A stretch of 64,000 bases of DNA from Dermacentor variabilis (taxonomy: Eukaryota > Arthropoda > Arachnida > Ixodida > Ixodidae), in contig NC_134577.1 in the NCBI RefSeq assembly GCF_050947875.1, positions 67,987,139-68,051,138 of the forward strand, in the 5' to 3' direction. Within the stretch, counting starts at the first letter, position 1; the number at the start of each line of letters is the position of its first letter. A program made the translations under genes and the position numbers. Below the pieces are notes generated by a model. It saw nothing but the letters and a program-made list of their open reading frames with translations, did not search any database and had not been told where the DNA came from. Below, one piece after another: positions 1 through 11,240 of this stretch.

Positions 1-1994
1 GGCCGTAGGCAGCATTGGTAATCCTGCCATTATTATCTCAAACATGCATTTCCCACCGCAATATTATCTTTTCTCGGATTGCTGCCTTCCTCCTATGCAT
101 GCCTTCCTCCTCCATAGGTATTATATTGATACTGTCTATCGCATGACATCCCGAACCGATCGAAGAGAAAGTAAGATTACAGGGTGCAGTTGTCTCAGTA
201 TACATAGATGTTACTTCTACTGTTGATTAATGTCATATATCATTGAAACATATATGAAGACCAGTTGAGCCGATAGAGAGGCAGGTTAGGCAAAAAAGGG
301 GGCAATGGGAGGAGGAAGTAAAAGGAGGAGCAGCAGATTGAACAGAAATGCAAAGCCACAAGACATCGTATCCTACACAAAGCGCTGGAGATGAAAGTCA
401 ATTTCCGTAGTTTGAAACAATTGAAGTACAGCTTTGTATGCCTTGCATCGAGTTGAAGGCCCAGTTTTGGAATTAAACAAATCTCGAGGCTCAATCCTGT
501 AGTGAGTCAAGTCGCTGGAACTTGCTCGTCAGTGGAGAGAAACGAACTGGTGGAAGTTGGGCGACAGGATGCGCGCACCTCAGGTAGGCGTACATATACG
601 TCATGCTTACGTTTTGTCCTACCAGCTTGCATGGCCAAGAATCGAAGCCAGTGCTGCCCTCTGTCCTCCGCATTCTTTGCGATGACGAAATTTGAGTTGA
701 CATCCTTTCCTTGGGAAAAGAATCCAGTACGCAGATGCTCTTAAGAAACGATCATCGTCACCGCAGGAAATCTGGTCGCAATTACAAAATGCTCATCTCA
801 CAATACACGTTGCTCACGCAGCAAACAGCAGGAGTATCACCGTCTAAGCGTTGGCTTCGTCGCCAACGCTATTGTTGTGCTTTCGCCACCGCGTATACAC
901 AATTTTCTAATTATCTAACTGCTCATGCAGTGTCCTGTAAAAAGTATCGATATGTCTTAATAACATACAAATAAATATAGTAAATGTTGCAGAGGCGCCC
1001 TTCATTGCCGTAAGGCCGTCATGCTGCTTCAGAATATTGTCACGCAGATATATCTATATGGCGCAGCGACACGCTTTCGAAGCTGCCTAAAGCATCCGCT
1101 GAACGCTTGTGCAAGCTATCAGTGCAAGACAGACCGCTCCTACTGCACAAAGTGTGACAATTCTGCATTATAAGCCAATTACCTCGATAAACTCGAGGGA
1201 CGACTTGCACGTCAATCGGCGTATTCTCACCGCTGCGCTTTAGTCAGCCTCTTCGCGTTGTCTTCTATTATAGTTCATCACCAAACGCTGTCTTCCACAT
1301 TTCCGCCTGTATTGCAGGTGCACAAATCTACTACCAAGGCTTGTGCACGACGCTTCGTTTCGTCTGATTTAGATAGCAAAACACGAAAGAAATCATGTTT
1401 TAGAATGTGACTATCGTCCCAGGCGTGTTCGTCTTCATGCATCGGTGTACTTCGTGGAGAGTATAGAACTGCGTATGCTTTCACTCAAAGTGTAAAAAAC
1501 CAGAAATTACTGCCAGAATATATTCTGGAACGTCCGTATCATTTCGTGGTTTCTTCATCGTATTTACCATGAAGGAAATAATTTGTTGCGCTAGCCCTAC
1601 TTCCGTACGATGATACCGCCATATCACGCTGCCGTCAGACATGTTTTCATTTGCACGCAGCTACGCTGACTGTCATAAATGGTGGTTTGCAGTGAAGTTG
1701 TAGTGCAGTTGATAGACGAAACCAACGCTAGATTGTGCGCGTGTGTGCGTGCGTGTTATTGGCGTACGCGGGCTTATTCACTTTTCTTCTTGCCTTCTTC
1801 ATCTTGTATCCATTTTTTTCTTTTTCCGCGCAGGGTAGGCAACGATGTTCCGCCTGTTCTACCTCTTACTAGTAGCTTTTCCTATACTTTTTTTATATCT
1901 CTTTCAGACTTTCTTTACATTCATCAATGTGTATGGCAGTCCTATAATGAGAAGTTAGCACTTGTATAATAAACACTTGCTCTTCTAAGTTCTT
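1..1994. other. Alpha block, non-coding (unit 1)
   Basis: No gene is recognisable. The sequence recurs at 12249-14530, 36435-38700 and 62188-64000. Open frames in it do not survive between copies, which argues against coding. Compared with the other units it lacks about 85 bp near 110 and lacks the 110-bp insertion; the unoccupied target gatatatct lies near 1048. Confidence 0.7.
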
Positions 1995-2070
1995 CTAACT
2001 TCTTTTATGGCGCAGCAGCTGTGCAAGCTGCTGCGCCATAATATTCCCAAATCATCATCATCATCATTGT
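1995..2070 (-). repeat. LINE 3'-end-like fragment with hairpin and (ATC)n
   Basis: A perfect 15-bp inverted repeat (arms 2006-2020 and 2026-2040, 5-nt loop; arm tatggcgcagcagct) is followed by a short (ATC) run at about 2049-2065. Read on the minus strand this is a (GAT)n tail next to a stem-loop, an arrangement I associate with 3' ends of tick LINEs. Degenerate versions lie at about 14500-14562 and 38680-38742. Confidence 0.45.
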
Positions 2071-2340
2071 CCTGTCTACATTCCCGTTTGCTCGCAAGAG
2101 GCCTGCCTGAATGATATCACTGCTAGCCCTAAACATTCTTGTTGGTAAACTATTACAACGTTTTTTACATTGCGAAGCGACTCGCTCGCCTGCGCCACAC
2201 TCTTCAGCTCGATTTATATTTATTCATTGTGTCAAATTACGGCTTTATATCGAATAAAAAATTATTTAGCTCATCTTGTAGGCAAAGTATAGGGGGCGCG
2301 TTCGGATTGATATGACTGTTTCTAAAGAAGCCGTACTATG

Positions 2341-2582
2341 CACCGCGGCAGCCCGGCGGTTGTGGAGTTGCTCCGCTGAGCTTTAGGTCCGGGGTTCGAT
2401 CCCAGCCGTGGTTGCTCACATTCTAGCGGGGGTGGAATGCAATAACGCTTGCATGTATACTTCTATTTATCTGCAAGATTAACAACGCCAGGGTGGTAAC
2501 ATTGATTCCCGCTTCCCCCACATTATGGCGCGCCTCGTATTCATAGTGCAGATCTTGCACGCGAAAACCTCAGAATTTTTTT
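2341..2582 (+). repeat. Old tRNA-derived SINE relic (Ruka-like)
   Basis: A B-box-like ggggttcgatccc (2390-2402) follows a degraded tRNA head. The body ends with a T-rich tail after a cctcgtattcatagtgcag stretch. It aligns loosely to the intact SINE at 19860-20094 in order and spacing. The same relic is at 14836-15082 and 39004-39246, so it predates the segmental duplication. Pol III activity is unlikely because the A box is poor. Confidence 0.65.
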
Positions 2583-3301
2583 GAAGAGGCTCCACTGTAA
2601 AGATCGACGGCGTTAGAGCGCTACAGACCAAGGTTGTAAGTAATCATTGCCTCGGGAGCCTGCGTGAAGTGCATAGATACTGTGAATCTTCGGTGTGAAT
2701 ACCACTTACGTACATACTTCATTTAAAGGACGTAAATATTAATTGCTGGTGAGCATCGCTGCGTGCTATAAATCGGAGATTGTATACAGATGGCCATATT
2801 TTTCTTTCCATTAGCACTGTTTAAGAAAGGGCTATGCAAAATGGCTGCCATAAAGAAAGCGCATATATGTATACCAATGCACCCGTTGCAAAGGGTATCC
2901 ACACTAAAATCAGGCAGCCCACAAGAACGCACTGGGATTTGGGCAGTTTCATTGTACTTTCCTTTTCTGAAAAAAGGAAGAAAAAAAAACATGAATCAAT
3001 ACGATCTGTCTCTCAAATGCAAATGTTACGCTATGTCTTCCAGAAAAGACCCAGACGATTACCTAAATGCAGCCCAGCAGGAAAAAAGAGATGATTCTAT
3101 AATGTGCCTATAAATAATTGATTAGCGTGCGTACGTGCTTTCGTGCGTGCGCGTGTGTGTATTTTGCATGACATGTGCATTACCCTAGCGCTTAAACAGT
3201 CCAAGCTCACTGAGCGAAACTAGTAAACGAGTAACGAATGCGAGATTGATTTGCCGCAGAGCCCCCTGCGGTATTGATACACTTCCCTACAGGGGCTTTT
3301 T
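2583..3301. other. Beta block start, non-coding; LINE A empty site (unit 1)
   Basis: No gene is recognisable. At 2691-2716 unit 1 keeps about 26 bp (cggtgtgaataccacttacg and following bases) that units 2 and 3 lack; the flanks continue into LINE A there. So this is the pre-insertion site, apparently with a small target deletion in the filled copies. The stretch 2790-3110 has open frames on both strands, but these are not kept in units 2 and 3. Confidence 0.6.
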
Positions 3302-3938
3302 TTCGCGATAGCAATAATATGGATACTCTAGGCGCATTTTTGATGTCGCCATCGTCGTCGTCGTGAGGTTCCACGTAAAGTCCAAAGGCTATAAAACCGT
3401 CGGCGCGCGCCGTATGCTGCACGCGCCAGTGAAAGCGTCCGACGGTGTGCCGGTGAACGCGGCTCAATCTTACGCGCGCCAGCGAGCGAGGAAGGCGGGG
3501 CGAAAGCGCGCCCTCTTCTGTCGCGCGCGATGCAGTGGGGTGAGGCGAGGGACGGGGGGAGCCGTTCTTCTGCGGCGACTGCTGCTTACAGCGCGGCCTA
3601 GCGGGCGCTGTAACTCGATAGCAATCTGCGATGTTTGCAGAGTGCGCATATAGTGCCGGCAGCTTCGTGCGCGCGCTGTGCTTTCGACATTTCGTTCGCG
3701 CCGAAGCGAGAGGCATCACGAAGGTCGATTCGCTCGCTGCTGCTGCCGCGATTTCTCCCTCCAGCGTTTTGAGAGCGAGATCCCGCGGTCGTCGAGCGAG
3801 ATATCTTCATGTTTACCTGTGCGCGCATGACACCATGCATGTTAATTTAGGTTAGTAAGCGAATATGTACAAGTTTATACTGCCGATAAAACTACAATCA
3901 TTACTTCGTATAGCTATCCGCTAATTTGCTATCGCAAT
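3302..3938. mobile_element. GC-rich MITE-like element (unit 1)
   Basis: About 640 bp bounded by inverted copies of a roughly 13-bp end (left ttcgcgatagcaa, right tttgctatcgcaat). The interior is GC-rich with many gcgcgc runs and no conserved reading frame. Counterparts at 20167-20800 and 46178-46811 have better preserved ends (attgcgatagcaa). No transposase is present. The superfamily cannot be named from this. Confidence 0.55.
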
Positions 3939-4079
3939 TAGTACTTCGCCGTTCGGGCGAAACTTCAACTTCTTTTCATCAATCTTCTGGCAACGCTCAG
4001 ACGCACAGCCTCTTTTTGTTTTTGCAGCTCCTGTCTCTGTCGCGTATACAAAAGAAGCTTCGCGAGCAAGATGTCGAGA

Positions 4080-4300
4080 CACACCGTCGTTACACAACAG
4101 CTCTGGCGTAGCGCTGTGTAATACAAGGTCGCGAGATCCATCCCCGCCTTCGGCGATCATGTCGAAAGAAACGCTAACGTACCCTTTTTTGGGTGCTCGT
4201 TGAATAACCTCAAGAGGTGAAAACTCACCCGGACAAATCCACTACGGCCTACCTCGCAACCCACGTTGCAGTTTCTGAACTTTATAACCAAGAACTTCGT
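4080..4300 (+). repeat. Degenerate Ruka-like SINE (unit 1)
   Basis: Remnants of the SINE body can be followed in order: an aggtcgcgagatccatcccc B-box region, a gggtgctcgttgaataacct region and a tccactacggcctacctcg region. All correspond to the intact SINE at 19860-20094. Copies at about 20936-21160 and 46944-47165 are inherited with the beta block. Confidence 0.5.
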
Positions 4301-4826
4301 TCAGTATGGAAACTATGTGTAGTGGCAGCTGCTAGGCTGCCCCCCTTTTTAACTGTCGCTGCGGTAATCTAGTACAAGTCCTCACTAAGGCCAGTGCCTC
4401 CTTCAGCGATCGCCGGTTGTCCTGCATCGATCGGATTACCGTCAATTTTATGCGTGAAAAATTGTGTAATCACGCCTGCATTCCCCATAGCGACTTCGAC
4501 AGCGTTTTTTGCCTCCTTGGACGTTCGGTTACTCTCGGTACCTAGGTTAGCTGTTGCATTTTCTCGGTGTGACATGACCTCCCCACCTCCACTTCTTGCT
4601 CCTAATATTCTATAAAAGATCCCCATACTTCGCTCTCTTGTTCATTGATCCCTTATCAGACCCATCTTAAGACGAATGAGCTCGCAGTTCGTTGCGCTTT
4701 CGTAAATATTCTGTGTTCTCGGACTAAGGCGGACGTCACCATTTGAGTAGCCCGGACATTACACTGCGCAGTTTCTAAATAATAAATTAGAAAGAGCATA
4801 GCATGATTGAAAATACCTCCCTGAAC

Positions 4827-4830
<4 letters not shown>
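4301..4830. other. Beta block, non-coding
   Basis: Nothing recognisable. It is conserved in order at 21165-21689 and 47166-47698, with frame-disrupting differences between copies. Confidence 0.6.

Positions 4831-4880
<50 letters not shown>
4831..4880. repeat. (TA)n microsatellite (unit 1)
   Basis: About 50 bp of TA. The same locus is about 66 bp at 21690-21755. In unit 3 it is about 90 bp followed by a (GATA)n tract. Confidence 0.95.
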
Positions 4881-4881
<1 letters not shown>

Positions 4882-5490
4882 CCGACATCAAATGAAGCTA
4901 TGATGATAGATAATAATGTTTACGACAGAACATCACCGTTGAAAACAAGCTTGTAGGAAGTTTCGCACTGCGGTTGCGTCGAGCGAGCTTCGCAGGCAGG
5001 ACTGAAGAAATTCGCTGCAGCTGCGGTCTGCTGGCGCCGAAAAGAAGCGTGAAAGCAGCTGCGTTAAGAGTTAATGGGCCGCAATTAATTAATTGTGCGT
5101 TTGGTGGCGTCGTTCGCGTTTTCTTTGCTATTTAACAATTGTCGTCAAGTGGAGGGAAGCGAAGAAAAACGTGTTTCAATAGCTTAAACAGCTCTGACAA
5201 TAGAATGCCCTGCCGCGTGCCGATGGTTAACACTGTGCTAACTTGGCCCGGTTGGTATTGATGAAAACCGTACAATTTATTCGTGTGGTAAAGAGCTAGA
5301 TGCATGCGGTAATCACCAAGTGCAGAAGAGCATGTCAGGTTTACATTTCTGAGTTTATTAGCCTCGATAAATCTTTCCCGGGTAAAAAACTGGAGCGTTC
5401 ACTGGCGCAGGTATCACCAGCTTGTGGATAGCGAGCGCTTCAAAAAATCTCGCGCGGTCTTTGTTTCGGGATATTCTTTAAGGTAACTTG
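4881..5490. other. Beta block, non-coding
   Basis: No gene recognised. The segment matches 21756-22350 and 47842-48446. A weak minus-strand frame of 126 codons in units 2 and 3 (21808-22188, 47894-48274) is interrupted here, and it has no domain I recognise. Confidence 0.55.
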
Positions 5491-5496
5491 TATTTG

Positions 5497-5655
5497 TAAC
5501 AATTAGTACATTAGTGCATGACAACAATTAGTGACAATTAGTAATTAGTGACATTTAGTAACAAATAGCACATGACTGGGGTAGTTAGAGAAGTATCGGA
5601 GGGGCCTTTGCCCTGCAGTGGGCGTAACCAGGCTGATGATGATGATGATGTATTT
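5497..5655 (+). mobile_element. RTE-type LINE 3' fragment with 6-bp TSD (unit 1 only)
   Basis: The 3' part (about 5568-5649) matches the last bases of the RTE-type element at 41385-41469: a gcctttgccctgcagtgggc motif followed by (GAT)n. It is flanked by gtattt at 5491-5496 and again at 5650-5655; units 2 and 3 have a single gtattt there (near 22357 and 48447). The 5' part (about 5497-5567) is a set of imperfect reiterations of acaattagtgac, resembling the element's own acaattagtacatgacc. Confidence 0.8.
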
Positions 5656-6673
5656 CTGTGTAAATCTGTGTGAAAAACACTCGTCCACGCAGGCTTTTTT
5701 TTTTCGAAGACTTGCTACCATCCTAAACGATTGCCTGAGGCGCATAGCGCAATCCTATTTCCAGAGTCAACTTACTGGAAGAGTTGGACATTCCTTGACG
5801 CCACATCAAAATGCGCGATCGACTAACTGGCGACATATGACCAGTCACTCCTCTAATTAGCCTACGGCAGGTAATGCAATTTAGTAAATGCAGCACATGT
5901 GTTTGCCTGGCATACTTCAGTGGACCGAGTTCCGAAGAGCGAACCAGTTATGAGATATGCGGCGTCAAATTAGCAGTAAGAAAACGCATTGTCGTTCTCT
6001 TTACTTTCTAATAAGAACGACGTTTGTCTTACGCACTGCTCCAGGACGAATGACTGGAACGCCAATGAATTTCGTCGAACACTTTGGGAATAAACACCGC
6101 GAACCTGGCGTCATCCTTATAATTCATTCAAAGTGGATACGTGTACTCAGCTGCTTCAATTCCTAGGTACACTGCCGTTAGGTATTTAGTCCAGAATCGA
6201 TCACTTATAAATGTTGTTCTTTAGTCGGCGGGCCACCCGTGACCGTCCCGGCAAAGCCGCGAGTGCGAGCAGCTCTCGAGCTTGCATCGCCGGCACGAGC
6301 CCACGAAATGAAAAATAAAAGTAAACAAATTTTTTTAATAAGAAAGTTATCTATTGCGTGTTCCGAACGGGCGCCTTGTCACGCCTCTGTCCCGCCTGAG
6401 CTCCACACAGCTGGGCGACCGCGAGGGAGCCTGTATCGAGCCTCCTCTCGTTCTTGACGTCTACGCGAAGGGCGAAGACGGGAAGTGCAGCCATTCCTGA
6501 CACCGTGACCCGAAGGCCAGCAAAAGCTTCGACTTCGGACGCCGTTTTGTCCACTTCCACCTCCGCAGCTGCTCCCAACATCGTCCCCCTGTCGGATTTC
6601 TGGCTGCGGAACCTTTAAAGAGAGGAACTTCACCAGAAGCACCACAGGGGTCGCCTTTCATTTGCCATGCTTT
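5656..6673. other. Beta-gamma junction; LINE B empty site (unit 1)
   Basis: The stretch aatgcagcacatgtgtttgc near 5890 is the uninterrupted counterpart of both flanks of LINE B in units 2 and 3. The remainder matches 28764-29440 and 54593-55270. No gene is recognised. Minus-strand frames at 6351-6645 are not maintained in the same frame in the other copies. Confidence 0.7.
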
Positions 6674-6854
6674 TTAAGGGAAGCTGAAAGCTATTCTAGC
6701 AAAAATGAGTTAAGAGCAGTACGTCATGGTGTTCAACCCTCTGAATTCGAATATCGCGTCGAAATTGAGCGCAAGAAAGCGCAAACAGATTTTGTTTCGA
6801 CGAAAAGTGCAGCAGCAGACTCGGGGCAGCTCGCGCGCTTCGTTTGCGCCTGTG

Positions 6855-6879
6855 ATTGGTCGGGCGCCTCGTGACGTCA
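6855..6879 (+). promoter_or_regulatory. CCAAT- and CRE-like pair inside the left TIR
   Basis: An inverted CCAAT (attgg, 6855-6859) precedes a perfect CRE palindrome tgacgtca (6872-6879). They lie about 90 bp upstream of the small open frame at 6965. A second tgacgtca lies at 8536-8543 in the right TIR. A promoter role is inferred from motif spacing only. Confidence 0.35.
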
Positions 6880-6964
6880 ACAATGGTGTTCGTCCGGACC
6901 GACTGCTGCCGCTACACATGAAGCACGGTGCAAGGCAGTTTGGTGCTGTTTTGCTGAGACGGTC

Positions 6965-7129
6965 ATGGAAAATTTCGAGAGCTTGCGTTTCTCTGAGGAG
7001 TTCGGCGTTAAGTCCAAACCCACGAGAGCGATGTTACGCGAGACGGCAACGGCCTCGAGCGACAAAATGGGCCGTCGCTTGAACAGATCGCTCGGTGTTG
7101 TGGCTCAATCTCTCGTTTCTAGAATCTAG
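6965..7129 (+). CDS. Small putative ORF or first exon in the TTAA element
   Basis: An ATG-started frame of 54 codons beginning MENFESLRFSEEF and ending at tag 7127-7129. Composition is protein-like (acidic-aromatic start, then basic and serine-rich), and it sits just downstream of CCAAT/CRE motifs. I do not recognise the family. It could be the first exon of a gene carried by the element, a decayed transposase N-terminus, or chance. No second copy is in the window to test conservation. Confidence 0.25.
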   Translation: MENFESLRFSEEFGVKSKPTRAMLRETATASSDKMGRRLNRSLGVVAQSLVSRI

Positions 7130-7442
7130 AACTCGTCGCTGGTCGCCCGGAAGTGCTATGAGCGACCAGCCAATAGTGCGAAGCCGGAACTGGATGTACA
7201 TAACTCAAATACTACTGTTTGTCCCACGGAATGAGCGAACTATTGAATTTTACACGTGCAAGAATAAGAACCTAGTGCAAGACCATCAGAAATATTTTAT
7301 GCTCCTTGTTACAGTAAAATACGTCAACTTAAATTGATAAAGCACGCGTCACGCTAGTTTCGGCGCGTATATTACTGCCCTCATACCGGGAAGTCGTCGC
7401 TCAAAGCCCTCGCTCGCGTGGAGTTCGGCTTGTAGGCGACGA

Positions 7443-7756
7443 GTGAACGCGACAGCCATCGCCTCGCATGTCGCGCTGTCGCTGTCGCGTGCAAGATCAC
7501 TTCTATGGAGTTTATACATCACTCCTTATATGTACGAGCCGATTGCGAAGAGCCGGCCTCTCCAAGAAGCAAAAAAAAATGCTGGTGCAAGCAGTGCTGT
7601 CCACGCGAACGCAGGCGAAGTGTTAGCATCTCCTCGTGTTGGAAACGTTCTTTGGCGAGTATGTTTTTGCTAAGCTGCACTCAGCGATCCAGTGAGTACG
7701 TTTCCGGGCAAACAACTGTAGTGTTATGTTCCTGCATGCCTGCTCGTCGAGCGTAA
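7443..7756 (+). pseudogene. Possible cysteine-rich (P2X7-C-like) fragment, frameshifted
   Basis: Two overlapping frames give SLYITPYMYEP (7443 frame) and then KKKCWCKQCCPRE with a later SSCW (7505 frame). A YxYEP stretch followed by a WCxxC(x)n cysteine cluster resembles the C-terminal domain of P2X7-like proteins, which are often found in transposon contexts. An A9 run at about 7570-7579 could hide the frameshift. The match is from memory and weak; non-coding is quite possible. Confidence 0.2.
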
Positions 7757-8760
7757 GCGGTGATGCGATCTTCGGCATTTGTGCGCTGCCACAAAGCTGT
7801 CGGCAATCTACACAGACTGTTTAAACGCGCTAAATGTTTGCCGGCTGTTGTAGCACGTGTAGTATAGAACCTTCACGAGCGCGCCATTCGTAAGCTACTC
7901 GTAACCGGCGAATTGCGTCCGCTAGGTGAGATGGTCGGTTTCTCTGTGTGTGCGAGAGAAGGGGGAGCGCAGCGTCCTGGCGTGAGCCGGCTTTCGAAGG
8001 CATGCAAACTTTACAATTGCACTGCGTTATGGTATCTGCATGCAGGCTGTTTCCCAACACACATGCGAATAGAAAATTTGCTGCACTTGGCGATGAAACC
8101 TGCGTCAAGGATGGGAGATAACACGCACCTTCCGTTCAGCGTGCTAACAAGAAGAAGAACCAAAAGCACGCATTATTGCTAAACTTAGGTAGTAATCGTC
8201 GTCACGGAAGAGGTTAGAGCATAGCACTGTTCTTCTTGAGCGCTTCATGTTCTTTCACTTCACAGCAGCCCCCCACTTAGCAGAAAGCTTCTTGTCTTGC
8301 GGAAACTAATGGAACATCGTCGCGGCCGCTGGTGTTCGTGCAACCGCAGGCTGTATATAACGCCGGCATGATCGGCCTACAAGTTCAATTGATGCTGCGC
8401 ACGTCAACTACCACTCTACATACACACGAACAAAGGAATGTAGGGTCGAGCGAAGCAGATTAGGACGGCACGCACGCAGAAGTAAGCACGGTCAGGCACG
8501 GTCGCGGAGAATGCGAAAGAACGGAACACCAGTGCTGACGTCACTAGGCGGCGGTTTCCGGTCTCCGCTCGCATCGTCAGCGTCAGCAGCAGCGCGCGGC
8601 GCTTGACGGGGGGCGGAGCTACAGCACAATTTTAACCGACGATTACGGCGCTCCTAAGTGAAAAATCCCCCCCAAAGTTTTACCTGAGTGCTTTATAAGG
8701 TTCCCGCATCCGTATATTAGCGTCCTATTGAATTCGACAGACTCTTCAGCTTCCCTTTAA

Positions 8761-10181
8761 TAAACGTTCTAATCATTCTTACTCTCTCTCTTCTTTTATT
8801 TTTCTCTCTCTACCAGACTCAGCACACCACTTAGATTAGAATTATATCCCACAAAATTAGTATCATTCTTGTGCCCTTGAGCCACTGGATTCAGGTTCTT
8901 ACCCCGAAATTCTGATTTTGGCAAGGAAATGTGCATGCTTAGCCTTTAGTAGCGTTTCGCATACACTGGAGCGGATTTTGAGTTGCGAATCATTCAGCAA
9001 ACAAATTACACGTTAAATAATTGCTGTACTGCTAGCTATGTTACAGCTGAACATAACAGTTCTTTCTTGTTGTTCTTGTTTCTACAGCTGCATTCTTCAG
9101 AGCTACGAATAAAACAACTTGCTCAAATATACCTTATGCGAATACGTTTGTGCAGTTGGCGGACCATACGTCGACGAGAAAAAGCAGCTATGCCCACACG
9201 CTATCGAACCCATGCCGCTCTCTTCACGTCTCTGAACTTTCTGCCTTCCTGAATTCCCAACTTGTATGATGCTTCCCACTAAGAGGCGCAGACGTTTCGC
9301 AATGAGGTTTGGCATCTCTATTGGCGGCGAGGAGTTACGGAGTCGCCATCTGTCGGAAGCGCCTCACTTGCGTAGTATGAGGGATCACGCGGCGCGCTCC
9401 TCGTAGGTTTCGCTTACGGCGCTCGATAAAAACACCACGCGGCAGCCCTCCTGGACATTTATGCAAGTACTCTCAAAACGAGGGCAGTTTTTGACTGTCG
9501 ATATAATAATCTTGGGCAAAATGAAAGCACAGAATCGTTTACAGACGCTATCTCTTTACCGAATACGTACAGCACGTGAACGCCACTGCTCGCGGTCGCC
9601 GCGATGGAGCCTCCCGAACCGGCTTCTTGCGTGAAAGGTAGGCAAGCGCTGAGAGTAAACTATGTGAAATAGTTTCTTATAATGGGCTGTCTGTATAACC
9701 AAATGGGGCATAACATAATGGAGCCTCAATCCAGTGATCGCACGGGTTCGCAGTGACCGACTTCGCGTCTGCATGCATGTTCGTGCACAATGTGTTCCTT
9801 TCGCGTTGAGCGCGTTTTCGCACCATGCCTTGACCTTTAGGCCGCAGCATATGAGCACTTGACAGTACACTAACAACCATTGTTGCGTGGACGCTATCAG
9901 AACTGTTCAAAAATGATTCCGTTATAGAGATTTCGACGCCTAGCTACGGCGATTGTGATGTGCCGTCAAGACGATTCAATCTTTTTTTGTCTTCTGAATT
10001 CTTGGTTATTTCAATATTATTTCTTAAGTTGCGTCGCGCTGTATGTTTATCGGTCTTCTCAGCGTGCGATTTCCCTCTGCTTGTTTTTCGTAATCCAGTG
10101 CATTAATTCATAACACAAACATGACGATATGCCAGGCCTTTCTTTAATGTGCGTCTTGCCGATCCCCTTCCGTGCCAGTCA
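8761..10181. other. Unit 1-specific non-coding stretch
   Basis: No counterpart seen in units 2 or 3 and no gene recognised. The piece around 9325-9400 (ggcggcgaggagttacggag and following) looks like a dispersed tick repeat, but I see no second copy in the window. Confidence 0.5.
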
Positions 10182-11033
10182 AAGGACGAGCACAAAGAAA
10201 ACGAGAGAATAGGGGTTCTTTTCTGTGGCCCCGTCTTCTGCTCGCACTTTTTGTTGATGTTATTGTCAACGCTCTCAAGGTCCATAACACAATACAGAGA
10301 GGAGCGGTTTGACATATGGTTTTGACACGCCTAAAGTTAGTGCTGTCGGTGACAGCAGCGATGGAGATGGAGGTGGTCCAGTCTGTGCATTCTACGCGGT
10401 ATGAAGGAGGTCACGTGGTCGCTCGGGTGCGAAAGGCAACGAGTTAACTGTTAACTTGTTGCCATGACTGACCAACTAGTCGAGAGATGAATAATTTGGT
10501 TTATTCGAACTCGCGTGCTGTTGCCGATTTGCATTGGACCCCAGGACAATTGTAGTTTCGCATGAAGTGAGCCGTCCGTCCTCCCTGATTTGTGTGGTGG
10601 AGATCCGGCCTCGTTTCAGCGTTCTCAAGTCACGTGGTCAATCTGCTCTCCACGCAGGCTCTTAGTGGTCAGCGCTACCGGCGGTGATAGACGCACGTGT
10701 AATTCTCACAGGTCCCTACTCCACAGCAGTCGGATGTTTCGGCGCACTGCGACGACAAGGACAATAAAAACAAAAAAGAAACGTCAGTGGAACAAGCGCA
10801 GGTGAACATCGTTTTTCGCAGGACGCACAAAATCACGTTTACAGGTAGTTTGCCGCGGAAGTTCCGTCAACGCGGATACAGATATTGACGTTATAGTGCA
10901 TAATTGGAAGGCAGACACCGGTACTTCGCGTTCAGTTCGAGATCGTATGTACATTAAGGTTTCCACTCACGAGCTCAAGGAAGTTTAGAAACTGTCCTTA
11001 TTTGGCGTGCAAGTTATGCCATGGCATCGCAAT

Positions 11034-11036
11034 ATT

Positions 11037-11071
<35 letters not shown>

Positions 11072-11240
11072 TACTAGCCTATATTAGGTCCACTGCAGGA
11101 CGAAGGCCTCTCCCGGCGACCTCCAATTACCTCTGGCTTGCGTCAACTAATTCAAACTTGTGCCTGTGAATTTCCTTTCATCCCCTTTGGAAACAACTCT
11201 GGAGGTCCTATTGACGCTGTTGAGGGCCCCTTGCGATGTC
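11034..11240 (-). mobile_element. 5'-truncated LINE 3' end, minus strand (unit 1)
   Basis: On the minus strand a short coding-like tail containing GEAFVLQWT and a stop (best read in unit 2) leads into a (GAT)n tail (11034-11072 on plus, (ATC)n). The same GEAFxLQW ending plus (GAT)n closes the RTE-type element at 39361-41469, so this is probably a related RTE-type 3' end. Copies at 34887-35090 and 60645-60846. Confidence 0.6.

Larger units (their letters stand above)
6674..8760. mobile_element. TTAA-flanked DNA transposon with long diverged TIRs
   Basis: The left end reads ttaagggaagctgaaag (from 6674). The right end, reverse complemented from 8760, reads ttaaagggaagctgaag. TTAA is present at both ends, as expected for piggyBac- or Kolobok-type insertion. 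The inverted similarity continues inward: cctcgtgacgtcaacaatgg at 6868-6887 pairs with cctagtgacgtcagcactgg read on the minus strand from about 8548. So the TIRs may be over 200 bp long, though diverged. No transposase is recognised. It lies in a part of unit 1 that does not align to units 2 and 3. Confidence 0.6.

Noticed and set aside
3207..3719. 170-codon minus-strand frame in the GC-rich block, with counterparts at 20180-20626
   Set aside because: Stop-poor because of GC richness. The frame is not conserved in its ends between units and lies inside a MITE-like element.
11034..11072. CRISPR-like regular repeat
   Set aside because: It is a (ATC)n simple repeat at a LINE tail, with no spacers.
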